NCBI GenBank assembly: GCA_903840265.1
Contig: CAIMFH010000147.1
Coordinates: 124,001-188,000 of the forward strand
DNA from: an uncultured Schlesneria sp.
GTDB lineage: Bacteria; Planctomycetota; Planctomycetia; Planctomycetales; Planctomycetaceae
Length of the DNA: 64,000 nt
Direction: 5' to 3'
How positions within the stretch are numbered: position 1 is the stretch's first letter; every line of letters starts with the position of its first letter. The position numbers were made by a program, and so were the translations under genes. Positions 17,726 to 30,608 of the stretch are shown here, one piece after another. The notes beneath the pieces were generated by a model. The model ran no database searches. It saw only the letters and a program-made list of their open reading frames with translations, and was not told the DNA's origin.

Positions 17726-18451
17726 ATGCAAGTTCTACCCGTCATCGACCTGTTGGGGGGCGTCGTGGTCCGCGGAATCGCCGGACAACGATCCGAGTAC
17801 CGACCGCTGCAATCCAAACTCACAACCAGCGTGCAGCCGCTAGACGTGGCGCGCGCCATGCGATCGACGTTCGGATTCACAAATCTCTATCTGGCTGATT
17901 TGGATGCCATCGTCGACCGACAACCAAACTGGAACTGCTACCAGGCACTGCTCAACGATGGCTTCAGTCTGCTCGTTGATGCCGGAGTTCGCGATGTCGC
18001 CTTGTCATTGGAGCTGCGATGCCTTGGTGTGGAGCCGATTGTCGGGCTGGAATCGTGCCCCAGTCCGAGTGTTCTGGCGGGGATCGTTACAGCGAACCAA
18101 GGCCGAGTCACTTTCAGCTTGGATCTGAAGAACGGCCAACCTTTGCGATCCAGTGACTCAGCAGGCTGGAACGACGCCCCCGCGGAGATCATCCGGCAAG
18201 CGGTCGCCAGTGGCGTCTCGAGAATGATTGTGCTCGATCTGGCTGATGTTGGCACATCGAGTGGCGGTCAGACGGAGGTCTTATGCCAGTCGCTGAGGGC
18301 CGAATTTCCGCACTTATTCTTGACCTGCGGAGGGGGCATCCGCGGCGTTGACGACCTGCAAAAATGCAAGTCCTGGGGAGCTTCGTGCGTCTTGGTTGCC
18401 TCCGCCCTGCACGACGGCCGTTTGACCATCGCTGACCTCTGTCTTCTCTAA
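17726..18451 (+). CDS. HisA/HisF-related TIM-barrel protein (COG1411-like)
   Basis: MQVLPVIDLLGGVVVRGIAGQRSEYRP; FTNLYLADLDAI; CGGGIRGVDDLQKCKSWGASCVLVASALHDG. Confidence 0.82.
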   Translation: MQVLPVIDLLGGVVVRGIAGQRSEYRPLQSKLTTSVQPLDVARAMRSTFGFTNLYLADLDAIVDRQPNWNCYQALLNDGFSLLVDAGVRDVALSLELRCLGVEPIVGLESCPSPSVLAGIVTANQGRVTFSLDLKNGQPLRSSDSAGWNDAPAEIIRQAVASGVSRMIVLDLADVGTSSGGQTEVLCQSLRAEFPHLFLTCGGGIRGVDDLQKCKSWGASCVLVASALHDGRLTIADLCLL

Positions 18452-18691
18452 GCAAATCGAAAATCGCATCTTATTTGTTGATTGATATTTACGTCGAGGC
18501 GAGAGAGCAGGGCCAGAGCTGGCAGGTTGAGGGCGAAAACCGGCGTCAATCGGCTGCGTGAGCCTGCTATTTTCCACCTAAATTTGGTATGCTTTCCGGC
18601 TCAGAAAAGTAAGTCACACAGGATTTGCAGCGTCAACCGGCTGATCGATGCTGCAACATTAGAGAACCCCTTCCGAAAGCATCCCCTCACT

Positions 18692-19804
18692 ATGCAGCTG
18701 ACCTGCCAGCGCGCTTCTCTGACGAGCGCCTTTCAAACTGTGGCTGGTGTTGTCCCGTCACGAACCACAAAAGACATTCTGAAGAACGTCAAGCTGCAGG
18801 TTTCAGGCGGCAAAGTGACCCTGATTGGCACCGACAGCGAAATTGGTCTGCGATGCGACGTTCCTGATGTCGTCGCTGATTCGTCAGGCGAAGCCTTATT
18901 GCCAACGGCACGAGTGCTGTCGGTACTCCGCGAACTGAGCGATGATGTCGTCAAACTCGAAATCACCAGCGATGCGATCTGGATTCGTTGCGGCTACAGC
19001 GAATTCCGTCTGTCTGCCGAAGACCCCGCCGACTTCCCGCCCGTCGCCACATTCGGCGACGAAGAATACTTCGTCATCACTGCTGCGACGTTGCGACAAC
19101 TGATCCGTCGCACAATCTTCGCGACCGACACCGAAAGCACTCGCTACGCACTCGGCGGTATCCAAATCGAGTTCACTCCGGAACGAGCGACGTTCGCCGC
19201 CACCGACAGTCGTCGACTGGCTGTCGTCTCCGGCGAATGCAAAGTCGTCGGCTCTGCAGCGATACCGGCCACGCCACCTGTCGTTCCTTCCAAGGCGATG
19301 ACACTGATTGAACGCAGTCTGGGTGAAGGCGAAGCCGAAGTTCAGATCGCCATTCATCCCAACGACATCGCCGTCCGCAGTGGTGGCACAACGATTACGA
19401 GTCAGTTGGTTCAGGGCCGCTTCCCCGACTGGCGTCGAGTCGTTCCCACCTCTTTCGCCGCCAAGATCGATATGGTTGCGGCACCGTTCTACGGGGCGAT
19501 CCGTCAGGCGATGATTGTGACCAGCGAAGAAAGCCGCGGCGTCGATTTCATCTTCACCAAGGGAACGTTGAAACTCGCCAGCCAGGCAGCGGACATCGGT
19601 CAGTCCAAGGTCGAACTCCCGATCGCCTACGATGGCGAAGAAGTCAAGATCACGTTCGATCCTCGATATGTCGCCGACTTCCTGAAGTCGCTCGACAGCG
19701 GATCACCGTTCCGCTTCCAACTCATCTCGCACGAGGATCCCGCGGTGCTGACGACGGACGACAACTATACCTATGTGATTATGCCGCTGTCCCGAGACCG
19801 CTAA
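18692..19804 (+). CDS. dnaN: DNA polymerase III subunit beta
   Basis: MQLTCQRASLTSAFQTVAGVVPSRTTKDILKNVKLQVSGGKVTLIGTDSEIGL; C-terminal DNYTYVIMPLSRDR; ORF opens at 18482 but internal ATG 18692 fits family start. Confidence 0.96.
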   Translation: MQLTCQRASLTSAFQTVAGVVPSRTTKDILKNVKLQVSGGKVTLIGTDSEIGLRCDVPDVVADSSGEALLPTARVLSVLRELSDDVVKLEITSDAIWIRCGYSEFRLSAEDPADFPPVATFGDEEYFVITAATLRQLIRRTIFATDTESTRYALGGIQIEFTPERATFAATDSRRLAVVSGECKVVGSAAIPATPPVVPSKAMTLIERSLGEGEAEVQIAIHPNDIAVRSGGTTITSQLVQGRFPDWRRVVPTSFAAKIDMVAAPFYGAIRQAMIVTSEESRGVDFIFTKGTLKLASQAADIGQSKVELPIAYDGEEVKITFDPRYVADFLKSLDSGSPFRFQLISHEDPAVLTTDDNYTYVIMPLSRDR

Positions 19805-19860
19805 CGGAACGAAGAAAAGCCTCCAGGCACACGCTCTGCGGTCCTGCGGATTCCTGACTG

Positions 19861-22718
<2,858 letters not shown>

Positions 22719-22953
22719 TCACAAGACCCAGTTCTGCCGCGAATTCGATCTGAAGCCACCACTGGCAACTTGCAGCCCGCAGCAATGACCAGGAAACCCG
22801 ATTTACTTGCTGATTGCATGATCATTCCCAAGGTGTAGTGGTCGAGTCCGTTCGATTGATGGCCTATCTCAGTTGCGATTGCATTAACACCTTATATCGA
22901 CAATCCTACACTCCTGCGTGCTGGGTCAACGTTCGATTGTCGACAGGTGAATC

Positions 22954-23544
22954 ATGAGCCGCTCTGAATTCGATATGCCAGTAGGAGATTTTCTGCGGTT
23001 GGGCGTGACGGCGATCGGCTGTGTGGGTGTCGGTGTATTTCTGCTGATCAAAGCTCACGTGGAAACGGGAGTCTTGCCGCTGGAGTCGTTGCAGCAGGTG
23101 ACCGGCGTCGTGCAGGTCGAGACCGAGTATTATCGCTCTCGCCGTTCGTCCAAGCCGTATCCGGTCTTCACTATAAACCGACAGCGATTCACGTATCCGT
23201 ATTGGTTTCCGCAGGCGGGCGAACTAACCGAGGCCGTCAAATCAGGCGAGACGATTACGGTCTGGACGGACGCCTTCAAGAATGCCTGGGTCTGGCAGAT
23301 CGAACGAGACGGCCAGCAGATCGTCTCGTATGCCAAAGTTCATGACGGCATCATTGCGCATCGCGCTTTGTACCCGATCATCGGCTTCTGCATGATTATC
23401 TTCGGGTTTGTCGTCGCTGGGCGATTGGCAATTCTCTCCCAGCCCTACTGGATGCCCGAACCCGCCGCCGAAGACAAAGTCGTGAAGGTGAAGAAGAAAA
23501 AGAAGCGGGTCAAGACTCGCCTGAAGGAACTCAAGGAAGAGTAA
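22954..23544 (+). CDS. Membrane protein, DUF3592-like, with Lys-rich C-terminus
   Basis: Two TM helices flanking a VTGVVQVETEYYRSRRSSKPYPVFTINRQRF domain; C-term VVKVKKKKKRVKTRLKELKEE. Confidence 0.65.
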   Translation: MSRSEFDMPVGDFLRLGVTAIGCVGVGVFLLIKAHVETGVLPLESLQQVTGVVQVETEYYRSRRSSKPYPVFTINRQRFTYPYWFPQAGELTEAVKSGETITVWTDAFKNAWVWQIERDGQQIVSYAKVHDGIIAHRALYPIIGFCMIIFGFVVAGRLAILSQPYWMPEPAAEDKVVKVKKKKKRVKTRLKELKEE

Positions 23545-23654
23545 CAATAGTCCGGTCAATTATGCTTTGGCAGAATGCTGACGAACTAGCCAATGCTCGA
23601 ACAAAAGAACGACCTTCCTCACGTCTCGATCGCTTGATCGTATTCGCGATTGTC

Positions 23655-25151
23655 TTAGTAGGTTGCATTCACCTTGCCTGCGGCGACCGCTTCGACAAGT
23701 GCCGCATGGTCGCGCTCTGTTTGGTCACCATAGGTTTCTGCAAATGTGGCCAGCGCGCTCGCGAATGCGTCGGATTTGCCGATGTACCCTGCGATCTTAG
23801 CGATGTCGCCAGTACGAGCGTGCGCACGAGCCAGCAGGACACCACAGATCCAGCACCAGAATTCAAACGGCTCACCGGTCAGCCATTCCACCGGCATGGA
23901 TGCCTTCAGGTTCTTCATCTGCCGAACGAAGTAATGCCGCCCATCGATCGTCGTATAGCCGAGCAGCGGATCACCCAGAGATTGCAGGGCGCGTTGCGCC
24001 GTGACGACCCGGCGACCTTCGTGGTCGATTCGGTAATCGACCTTCGGCAAGTAGGGCGCATGCGCTGGGGTAACAGCCTCTTTGACTTGCAGGAACAACG
24101 GATCGTCATCGCCATTGCCAAACAGCAGCAGCAAGTATGCGCGCAGCCCGACGCTGCCGACCCCCACCACGCGGTGACAAACATCGGCGACCGAGTAGCG
24201 ACGCAACATGAAACGGTGCTCGGGGGGCAGCGTCTCGGCATAGTCGACCAGTGAAGCGATCACCTTCTTTCGTGTTGCCTCATCAAGGTGCGTGAGGATT
24301 GGCGGGGCCTCGATAAATCGCCAGGTCCCGTCGGACTGACGCCCCGCCACCTTGTCCAATAGGGATTTGCTGTGGGTCCGTTGAGCCTTTGCCAGGACCT
24401 TTCTGGCGACGGCCCGAAATTTGTTGCCGACTCGAACCCCTGCCCGATTGAGCACCGCTTCGTTCCGTTCCAACTCGGCATAGGCGAACAGCGACCAGGT
24501 TTCCAGGACCCCCAGCTTCATCAGTCGCTGGACGTTCAATGCATATCCCGACACGCACCGCATCACGGCCGAACGCCGCTCCTGAAGATCGAGTCCATTG
24601 TCGCGGCCGCACACGTTGACACTGGCAACTAGCCGCTTCAAATCCCATTCCCACGGCCCAACGATCCCTTCGTCGAAGTCGTTGATATCGATCACGACAT
24701 CGAGTTGCGGCGTGCCATACATTCCGAAGTTGTTGATGTGCGCGTCGCCATCGAGCATGACCTGCGGTCCGCTGATCGGCGTCTGAGCCAGATCTGCGGC
24801 CATGACCGCACACGCACCGCGCAAAAACGCAAATGGCGACTCGGCCATGCGCTCCATCCGCAGCGGGATCAATCCCTCTTCACGTCCTGCATTGCTGGCC
24901 ATCACGGTCGATACCGGATCCGGTCGATCCGCAGGTGGCATCCACGTCGCGTGAGACTCGCGCGGTGTCTGCTGTCGCAACGCCTTCCCCTGATCGTATC
25001 GAGCTTGTGCTAAGTCCAAAGGCCTCTGGGGATCGTACGGAGCGGTTGTCTGCCAGAACTCCCGCAGTCCATCGAAGGGATGCGGAGGCTCGACAGTTTT
25101 ATCCGGCGCTTTGAGTGACTTGGCGACCCGCGTGGACGATTTCTTGGCCAT
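23655..25151 (-). CDS. DUF2252 family protein
   Basis: MVRMERMAESPFAFLRGACAVMAADLAQTP-type motif, GDAHINNFGMYGTPQLDVVIDINDFDEGIVGPWEWDLKRLVASV; VGVGSVGLRAYLLLLFG. Confidence 0.92.
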   Translation of the reverse strand: MAKKSSTRVAKSLKAPDKTVEPPHPFDGLREFWQTTAPYDPQRPLDLAQARYDQGKALRQQTPRESHATWMPPADRPDPVSTVMASNAGREEGLIPLRMERMAESPFAFLRGACAVMAADLAQTPISGPQVMLDGDAHINNFGMYGTPQLDVVIDINDFDEGIVGPWEWDLKRLVASVNVCGRDNGLDLQERRSAVMRCVSGYALNVQRLMKLGVLETWSLFAYAELERNEAVLNRAGVRVGNKFRAVARKVLAKAQRTHSKSLLDKVAGRQSDGTWRFIEAPPILTHLDEATRKKVIASLVDYAETLPPEHRFMLRRYSVADVCHRVVGVGSVGLRAYLLLLFGNGDDDPLFLQVKEAVTPAHAPYLPKVDYRIDHEGRRVVTAQRALQSLGDPLLGYTTIDGRHYFVRQMKNLKASMPVEWLTGEPFEFWCWICGVLLARAHARTGDIAKIAGYIGKSDAFASALATFAETYGDQTERDHAALVEAVAAGKVNATY

Positions 25152-25164
25152 CTCAATTCCTACG

Positions 25165-25953
25165 CTAAGGCATACTGCCAAGCATCATTTGTTGCACGTC
25201 GGCAAGTGGTTGCTGACTCACTCGCAACAGTCCTTCTGCGGGACGATCGATGTCGGCCGTCATCACGATCACCAAAGAAAAGGCCGCCGCCAGCACCGGC
25301 GTGCCGCGCAGTCGCCGAATCCCAGACATCCCGACCTGATATCCCACCGCCAGCATCGACAACATCGTGAGGACGTACACCGCCAGCCAGACCGTTCCGG
25401 GAATGTGATACTGCAATCCAATCGTCACGCGACTTTGATGCAGGTCGATTAATTCATTCAACGAGGCGACGAACAACGATCGCAACTCTGAGTCCATTTC
25501 TTCCCGGACCAGCAATTTCGCTTGAGACCAGAGCCGCCTGTGGATGTCTGCCGATGATTTCACGATCTCGTTGACATTCCTATTCGCTGTGTTCAATCGG
25601 AGATCGGCATATTCGCGCAATAGGCGACGGACTTCCAGGCCTTCTTTTTCAGGCAGCAAGTCGGCTCGCAGGTACGTTGTGCCGATGGCATTGGCTTCAT
25701 CAAGTACCAACTGCCGACGAGCGTCGAATCGGGATGAGGTCATGCCGAACGTAAAGGCGAGAATAAACGCCAATAGCCCCAGGACTGACCCCACGAGTGA
25801 CCCCAGAGGAGCTTCCGGCTCCTTTTCATGCTTATGCCGGAGCACCATTCCTGCCAGCGCGGCTCCCCCTTCCACGGCGCTCATGCAGAGCGCCGACGTG
25901 AGCACGAAAAGAGCCCACAGCGGAAGCATGCCGATCCAGTTGCCGAAATCCAT
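25165..25953 (-). CDS. DUF4239-like (bestrophin-like) membrane protein
   Basis: LGSLVGSVLGLLAFILAFTFGMTSSRFDARRQLVLDEANAIGTTYLRADLLP. Confidence 0.85.
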   Translation of the reverse strand: MDFGNWIGMLPLWALFVLTSALCMSAVEGGAALAGMVLRHKHEKEPEAPLGSLVGSVLGLLAFILAFTFGMTSSRFDARRQLVLDEANAIGTTYLRADLLPEKEGLEVRRLLREYADLRLNTANRNVNEIVKSSADIHRRLWSQAKLLVREEMDSELRSLFVASLNELIDLHQSRVTIGLQYHIPGTVWLAVYVLTMLSMLAVGYQVGMSGIRRLRGTPVLAAAFSLVIVMTADIDRPAEGLLRVSQQPLADVQQMMLGSMP

Positions 25954-26024
25954 TTTTCCCTCGCAGTCCAGCGAGATCGCTGACCAAAGATCTCCGCCAC
26001 CGTCGGCAGCTCGGTCGACTGAAC

Positions 26025-27530
26025 TTAGAATTCGACGTTGTAACGTTCGGTCATCGCCCGGCGGATCTGGACCAGTCCGTCTTCGATCTGCTTCGTTTCT
26101 GAGGCTTTCACTGAAGCCGCATTGGCATGCTCCTCCGTCCGGATCTGACCGAAATTAGGGGCAACTTGAACAGTTCCAGAGAACGAATAGCCGCCGTAGG
26201 TGCCATAGGGCCCGACTGCTCCGGCACCGTAGGAATAGTTTTGATACACGGGCTGGGCCGTTCGCACGCCGCTGCGCAGGAATGACACTCGAGCAGCCTG
26301 AGCCTGGTATCGCAGCGAACTGCTGACGTTACCGCCGAACGTCAGCAGGTCTTTGTCGACATCCTTCATCGGCAGATCATCAATCTTGCGGGCATAGCGT
26401 TCCATCCAGACGAGTTGATTGTCGCGTTGAGTTTTGTCGAGCGTCTTGCGCAGATCATCGAGTAGGCTCTTGACCGAATGGTAGAACTTCTGCGACGCCT
26501 CGGCCTTGAGGGTTTCGGCACTCGGCGGGGTTGGTGTTCCCGATTCGGTTGAGGTTTCTCGGACATCATGGGTACCTGGTGATGCGGCAAACAGGCTGAC
26601 GATCTTTCGCAAATCAGCCTGCGAAAACTCGCCCTTCATCGTCAATGACGTTCCCGACGCGGTCGCCGTCCAATTATCCAGATCCAGACTGATTTGCAGT
26701 GTTTCGAGGATCTCTTCGATCAGTGGCTTGGCCACGGGTTGGATGATACCGGTCGGCTTCGCGAAGTCGATTTGAAGCGATCCTTCGCGTTTATCGGTGA
26801 CGCGAACCGTTAAGACGATTCCCTTCACGCTGGCCAGGATGTCCGCGATGTCGGCCTGGTCCGCGGTCTTTCCCTTTAACGGTTCGAACTTCGTCAGCAG
26901 TTCGCGAATCGGCGCCGCAGTGACACTATCGGCCAGGTCCACGGCCACGACCAGATGCGACTTGGAATCGGCCTGCTCCAGTCCCTTTGCCAGGAACGGC
27001 GACAACCGAGCGGTGTCCTTCTTCGCGGAACTGATCCAGCGCGAGATCACCTGGCGATTGGGTTGAGACGTCACCAGGATCACGCCCGAATCCAGTTCGA
27101 CTCCGCTGCGCCCTCCCGGCAGAGTGACGGCCGCGTGTCCGGCAATCGTATCCAGGTGCCCACCTTCTCGTCGAGCAATCAGTGCGAACGATGGAGTTCG
27201 TTCGACATCCATGATCCCCAGTTCCCAGACCGGTTGCAGGCCTCCGCCCAAGTCCAGTTGCGACGCCATGACAACTCGTCGCGCCTCTGGCGGCACGCTG
27301 ATTTCCTGGTTCGCAAAGCGGTCACCCGCCTGTTTGCGCCAGTTTTCACGCGTTGCCAGTGGGGAATGAAACAGCGATTCGACGTCGATCACCACAACCG
27401 CATTGGCATCTGCGGGAACCCAGGGCAACAACTTCGTCGGGACTTCGGCGCGGGCCAAACCGGCTACTAGCCCCAAGACCCCGAGTGCGATACCGAACGA
27501 AATTCGAGAGGACAGGGTCCACAAATTCAT
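26025..27530 (-). CDS. Secreted protein of unknown function
   Basis: Signal peptide MNLWTLSSRISFGIALGVLGLVAGLARA; LLPWVPADANAVVVIDVESLFHSPLATRENW. Confidence 0.75.
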   Translation of the reverse strand: MNLWTLSSRISFGIALGVLGLVAGLARAEVPTKLLPWVPADANAVVVIDVESLFHSPLATRENWRKQAGDRFANQEISVPPEARRVVMASQLDLGGGLQPVWELGIMDVERTPSFALIARREGGHLDTIAGHAAVTLPGGRSGVELDSGVILVTSQPNRQVISRWISSAKKDTARLSPFLAKGLEQADSKSHLVVAVDLADSVTAAPIRELLTKFEPLKGKTADQADIADILASVKGIVLTVRVTDKREGSLQIDFAKPTGIIQPVAKPLIEEILETLQISLDLDNWTATASGTSLTMKGEFSQADLRKIVSLFAASPGTHDVRETSTESGTPTPPSAETLKAEASQKFYHSVKSLLDDLRKTLDKTQRDNQLVWMERYARKIDDLPMKDVDKDLLTFGGNVSSSLRYQAQAARVSFLRSGVRTAQPVYQNYSYGAGAVGPYGTYGGYSFSGTVQVAPNFGQIRTEEHANAASVKASETKQIEDGLVQIRRAMTERYNVEF

Positions 27531-27780
27531 GATGCCAACTCCGGAATGTAGTTCAGCCGCCGAACGAAAAGAATGCCGAGAACGATCGCCCCAGAAGCTC
27601 GCGTGACCTTTGGTCAAGCATGTCATGGAAATCGTTGGGCTTTGTCTGCACCGAAAGACGTGTTTGATGAGATGGCCGATACTAGCCCGCGCTGGTGCAA
27701 TCGTCAAAGCTCACCATCAGCTTGCAGGTCCGATGATTCGCTGCGATTTGAACTGAATGAGAACCCACACATGGTTCCCG

Positions 27781-29913
27781 CTACGGCAAGGGCCACTTCC
27801 CTGCATAACACTGTGCGGCCAATATTGGATAGCCGCCCAGGTCATACGCGCGGCCCGCCAGCTTCAATAGCTCTGCTTTCGGAACGTGATCGCGGTCCTG
27901 AATGGCATGGCACAGTTCCAGGCATAATGCGAGGTCCAGTTCGTCTAAAGCGACCTGAGCCAATCGCATCCCTGCTGTCACAGACTCGGGACGATCCACG
28001 GCATAGATTTCCAACCAAATCACCTTGGCGTCTGCGATCTGGTCGTGGTCTCGCCGGTAGTCGGCCAAAGCCAATTTCATTTGCATCTCGACCAGTTCAC
28101 AGGCACCGTGCTCCAGAACGCTGGAATACAGTTCCAGCATACGATCGTCGAGATCCGCTTCGTGCATCGCCTGACCAAGCAACAACTGCCCCGTCGGCCC
28201 CAGCCATTCAGCATCGCCGTCGACCGCAACGATCGATCGATACAAGAATGCGGTTTCGCGGGCCTTGCCGGCAGCTGTTGCGGTCCGCCAGCGAGCGAGT
28301 GAAGTCATTAAAGCTGCCGCGTTTCGAACTGATCGATCCTGGAACTGAAGTCGATGTGCGAACAGAGCTTCACCAGCATCCAGAGGTCGGCCATCGAGCA
28401 GTAATGCCATCGCCAGGAAGACTGCCGCGCGAGCCTGATCGTCCGGGGTCTGACGCGAATTGGCCGCTCGTTTCAATTGAAAGGCTGCTTCGCGAAACTC
28501 GCCGCGATCCATTAACGCTCGGCCATAGAGGATCATCGATCGAGTATGCAGATCGCTTCCCGGTGCCCCATGGACAATGACTTCCAGCATGCGGCAGGTT
28601 CCGACCAGATCGCCCGCTCGATGATAGGCCAAGGCCGCATTGAATGCCGCTCGAATGCCAAGTGGCGAGACCGATCTACCAATGAGCGCGGAATAGGTCT
28701 CGGCGGCATCCATTAAACGCGAGTCTGCGGCAGCCAACTGCGCTCTCGCGAAATTCGCCGGCGCTGTCAGACGGTGTTCGGGCCACATCGCCACAGCCGA
28801 AGCCAGTGTCATCGTTGCCGACTTGTGGACTTGCAGCGCGTCCGCCTCGCCGTTGGTCGTGGTGATCAGCAGCGTTCGTGTATGCATCTGCAAAGTCCAG
28901 GTCGCTCGAACTTCCTGGCACAACGACGACAACACCAGGCTCAGTGGGAGATCGCCAACAGTGACATCAAGCACCCTGCTAGACGCAAGTTGCTCGACAG
29001 CCTCGTCAGACCATTCCAGCCGGAAACCGCTTTCCTCGGCCAGTCGTGTCACAATTTGGTTGATCGATTGTTGACGAGCGGTGATTTGGAACGGTGTCCC
29101 CAGTAGAGTCGCTCCAGGCACCTGATTGTCTGCGAGATCCGCTTCGGCGGCGGGCTTGTGAGGTGCAGAGACGCGCAAATGGATTTCGTCGTCGGTCGCC
29201 GGTTGATCTGGTGCGGCGTCAGCCCATCTCAGCATCTCGGACTGCGACCATTCGATGAGATTGTTGACGGGCGACAACCCGGCCGTCAGTGGGCTATTCG
29301 CGGGCAATGTCTGTTCGGCAGCGACGATCGAGTACAGTAAAGCGACCTCGTCGCTCATTCCTGCGGGCAGACCGTCGCCCGATCGCAGCAATAGGGAGCG
29401 AAGCAAAGGTTCCGCGGCATTGAAGTCATTCAGCCGCATCCAGATTCTGGCCTGGCCGAGTGTTGCACAGACCGCCAAGACCGGGCGATGCGAGTCTGTG
29501 ACCGATCGGTACGTCGCCAGCGCCTCGTCCCATTGGCCCAGCCCTTCCTGACAGAAACCCATTCGGAGTGACAAATCTGCGGCCACCCGCAAGGAATCGG
29601 CACTTCCCAACGATCTATAGAGGTGAAGGGCGGCTTCGTGGCGGCCTTCACGGAGCAAATCATCTCCCTTCGACCGATCGGGGCCCGGTTTCAAAGGGAG
29701 ATGCTGGATCTGGTTGGGAACTGCCGGCGCGGGTTGCTCGGCGGCATCCAGCTTTCCAGGCGGTGGCGACGCCGTTTGCAAGGTGAAGCCAATTCCCAAG
29801 GCGATTGGAAACACGGCGATCACGACGACAAGCATCGAAAAGCCACGCAGTCCGGTTGATGGAATCTCCTGTCCATCCGGTACATCCTGCGTTTCTGTTG
29901 TTTCCGTCGCCAT
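27781..29913 (-). CDS. Membrane-anchored TPR-repeat protein
   Basis: N-terminal TM (FSMLVVVIAVFPIALGIGFTL), TPR-like LLREGRHEAALHLYRSLGSADSLRVAADLSLRMGFCQEGLGQWDEALATYRSV, STN-like central segment. Confidence 0.78.
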   Translation of the reverse strand: MATETTETQDVPDGQEIPSTGLRGFSMLVVVIAVFPIALGIGFTLQTASPPPGKLDAAEQPAPAVPNQIQHLPLKPGPDRSKGDDLLREGRHEAALHLYRSLGSADSLRVAADLSLRMGFCQEGLGQWDEALATYRSVTDSHRPVLAVCATLGQARIWMRLNDFNAAEPLLRSLLLRSGDGLPAGMSDEVALLYSIVAAEQTLPANSPLTAGLSPVNNLIEWSQSEMLRWADAAPDQPATDDEIHLRVSAPHKPAAEADLADNQVPGATLLGTPFQITARQQSINQIVTRLAEESGFRLEWSDEAVEQLASSRVLDVTVGDLPLSLVLSSLCQEVRATWTLQMHTRTLLITTTNGEADALQVHKSATMTLASAVAMWPEHRLTAPANFARAQLAAADSRLMDAAETYSALIGRSVSPLGIRAAFNAALAYHRAGDLVGTCRMLEVIVHGAPGSDLHTRSMILYGRALMDRGEFREAAFQLKRAANSRQTPDDQARAAVFLAMALLLDGRPLDAGEALFAHRLQFQDRSVRNAAALMTSLARWRTATAAGKARETAFLYRSIVAVDGDAEWLGPTGQLLLGQAMHEADLDDRMLELYSSVLEHGACELVEMQMKLALADYRRDHDQIADAKVIWLEIYAVDRPESVTAGMRLAQVALDELDLALCLELCHAIQDRDHVPKAELLKLAGRAYDLGGYPILAAQCYAGKWPLP

Positions 29914-30027
29914 GAGTTGACCTTGACCAAAGACCCCAAACCAGCAAATATGCCCCGCCTTTTCCCAAGTTCAAATTCTTTTCGTCCGAAACCTTCTTCG
30001 TCGGCATAAACCGGCCCGGGTGCTAGC

Positions 30028-30327
30028 ATGCGAATCGATCCTGGCTTCCAAGGGAACCCGCTTAACGGGCGAAAGATCGGACGACCGGTACAGGGATCGT
30101 CTTCCGCCTCAACGTCGCGCACGGACCAAGCCGCGGAATCCGAATCGACGGTCTCGGCCGAAACAGCGGCACTCGTGGGATCGCTGCACGAGATCCCCGA
30201 AGTGCGAGCCGAGGTGATCGAAGAAGTTCGCCGCCGATTAGGCCGTGGCGAATTCATGTCGCGCGACGCCGCCCAGAAAACTGCCGAAGCGATTCTCGCT
30301 GACCTGGCCAGTTTTATCGGTCAATAG
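30028..30327 (+). CDS. FlgM-like anti-sigma factor candidate
   Basis: C-terminus EVRAEVIEEVRRRLGRGEFMSRDAAQKTAEAILADL resembles FlgM sigma-28 binding helices; disordered N-terminus. Confidence 0.55.
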   Translation: MRIDPGFQGNPLNGRKIGRPVQGSSSASTSRTDQAAESESTVSAETAALVGSLHEIPEVRAEVIEEVRRRLGRGEFMSRDAAQKTAEAILADLASFIGQ

Positions 30328-30608
30328 TTGGTGTTCGGACGCTTAGCCGGTTTGAAGTCTCATCTTGGAACCGCGCGGCAATTGGCCTGCGCGACGAGTT
30401 CAGATTTTCCGGCCTGTCCAGATGTGCTCATCGAAGATTCGGAAACGTGCCAGTCGCACGCCACGAGTATCGATCTCTAGCATAGCCCACCACGAAGAGT
30501 TGGGAGAGTGGCTTCGGCTGTGCCCAGCGTCGTTCTGTCACATCGCTGACCGCCCCTGGTGTTGAACGATATCTGCAGGCCAACACCAAGGACGTTCGAT
30601 CCGCCAGA

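Noticed and set aside
18452-18691. Possible replication origin upstream of dnaN
   Set aside because: No TTATCCACA-like DnaA boxes or AT-rich repeats seen, and dnaA is not adjacent; cannot be supported from this window
27573-28580. 335-aa + strand ORF overlapping two - strand genes
   Set aside because: Arg/Pro-rich antisense translation with no recognizable motif; overlaps the better-supported TPR protein
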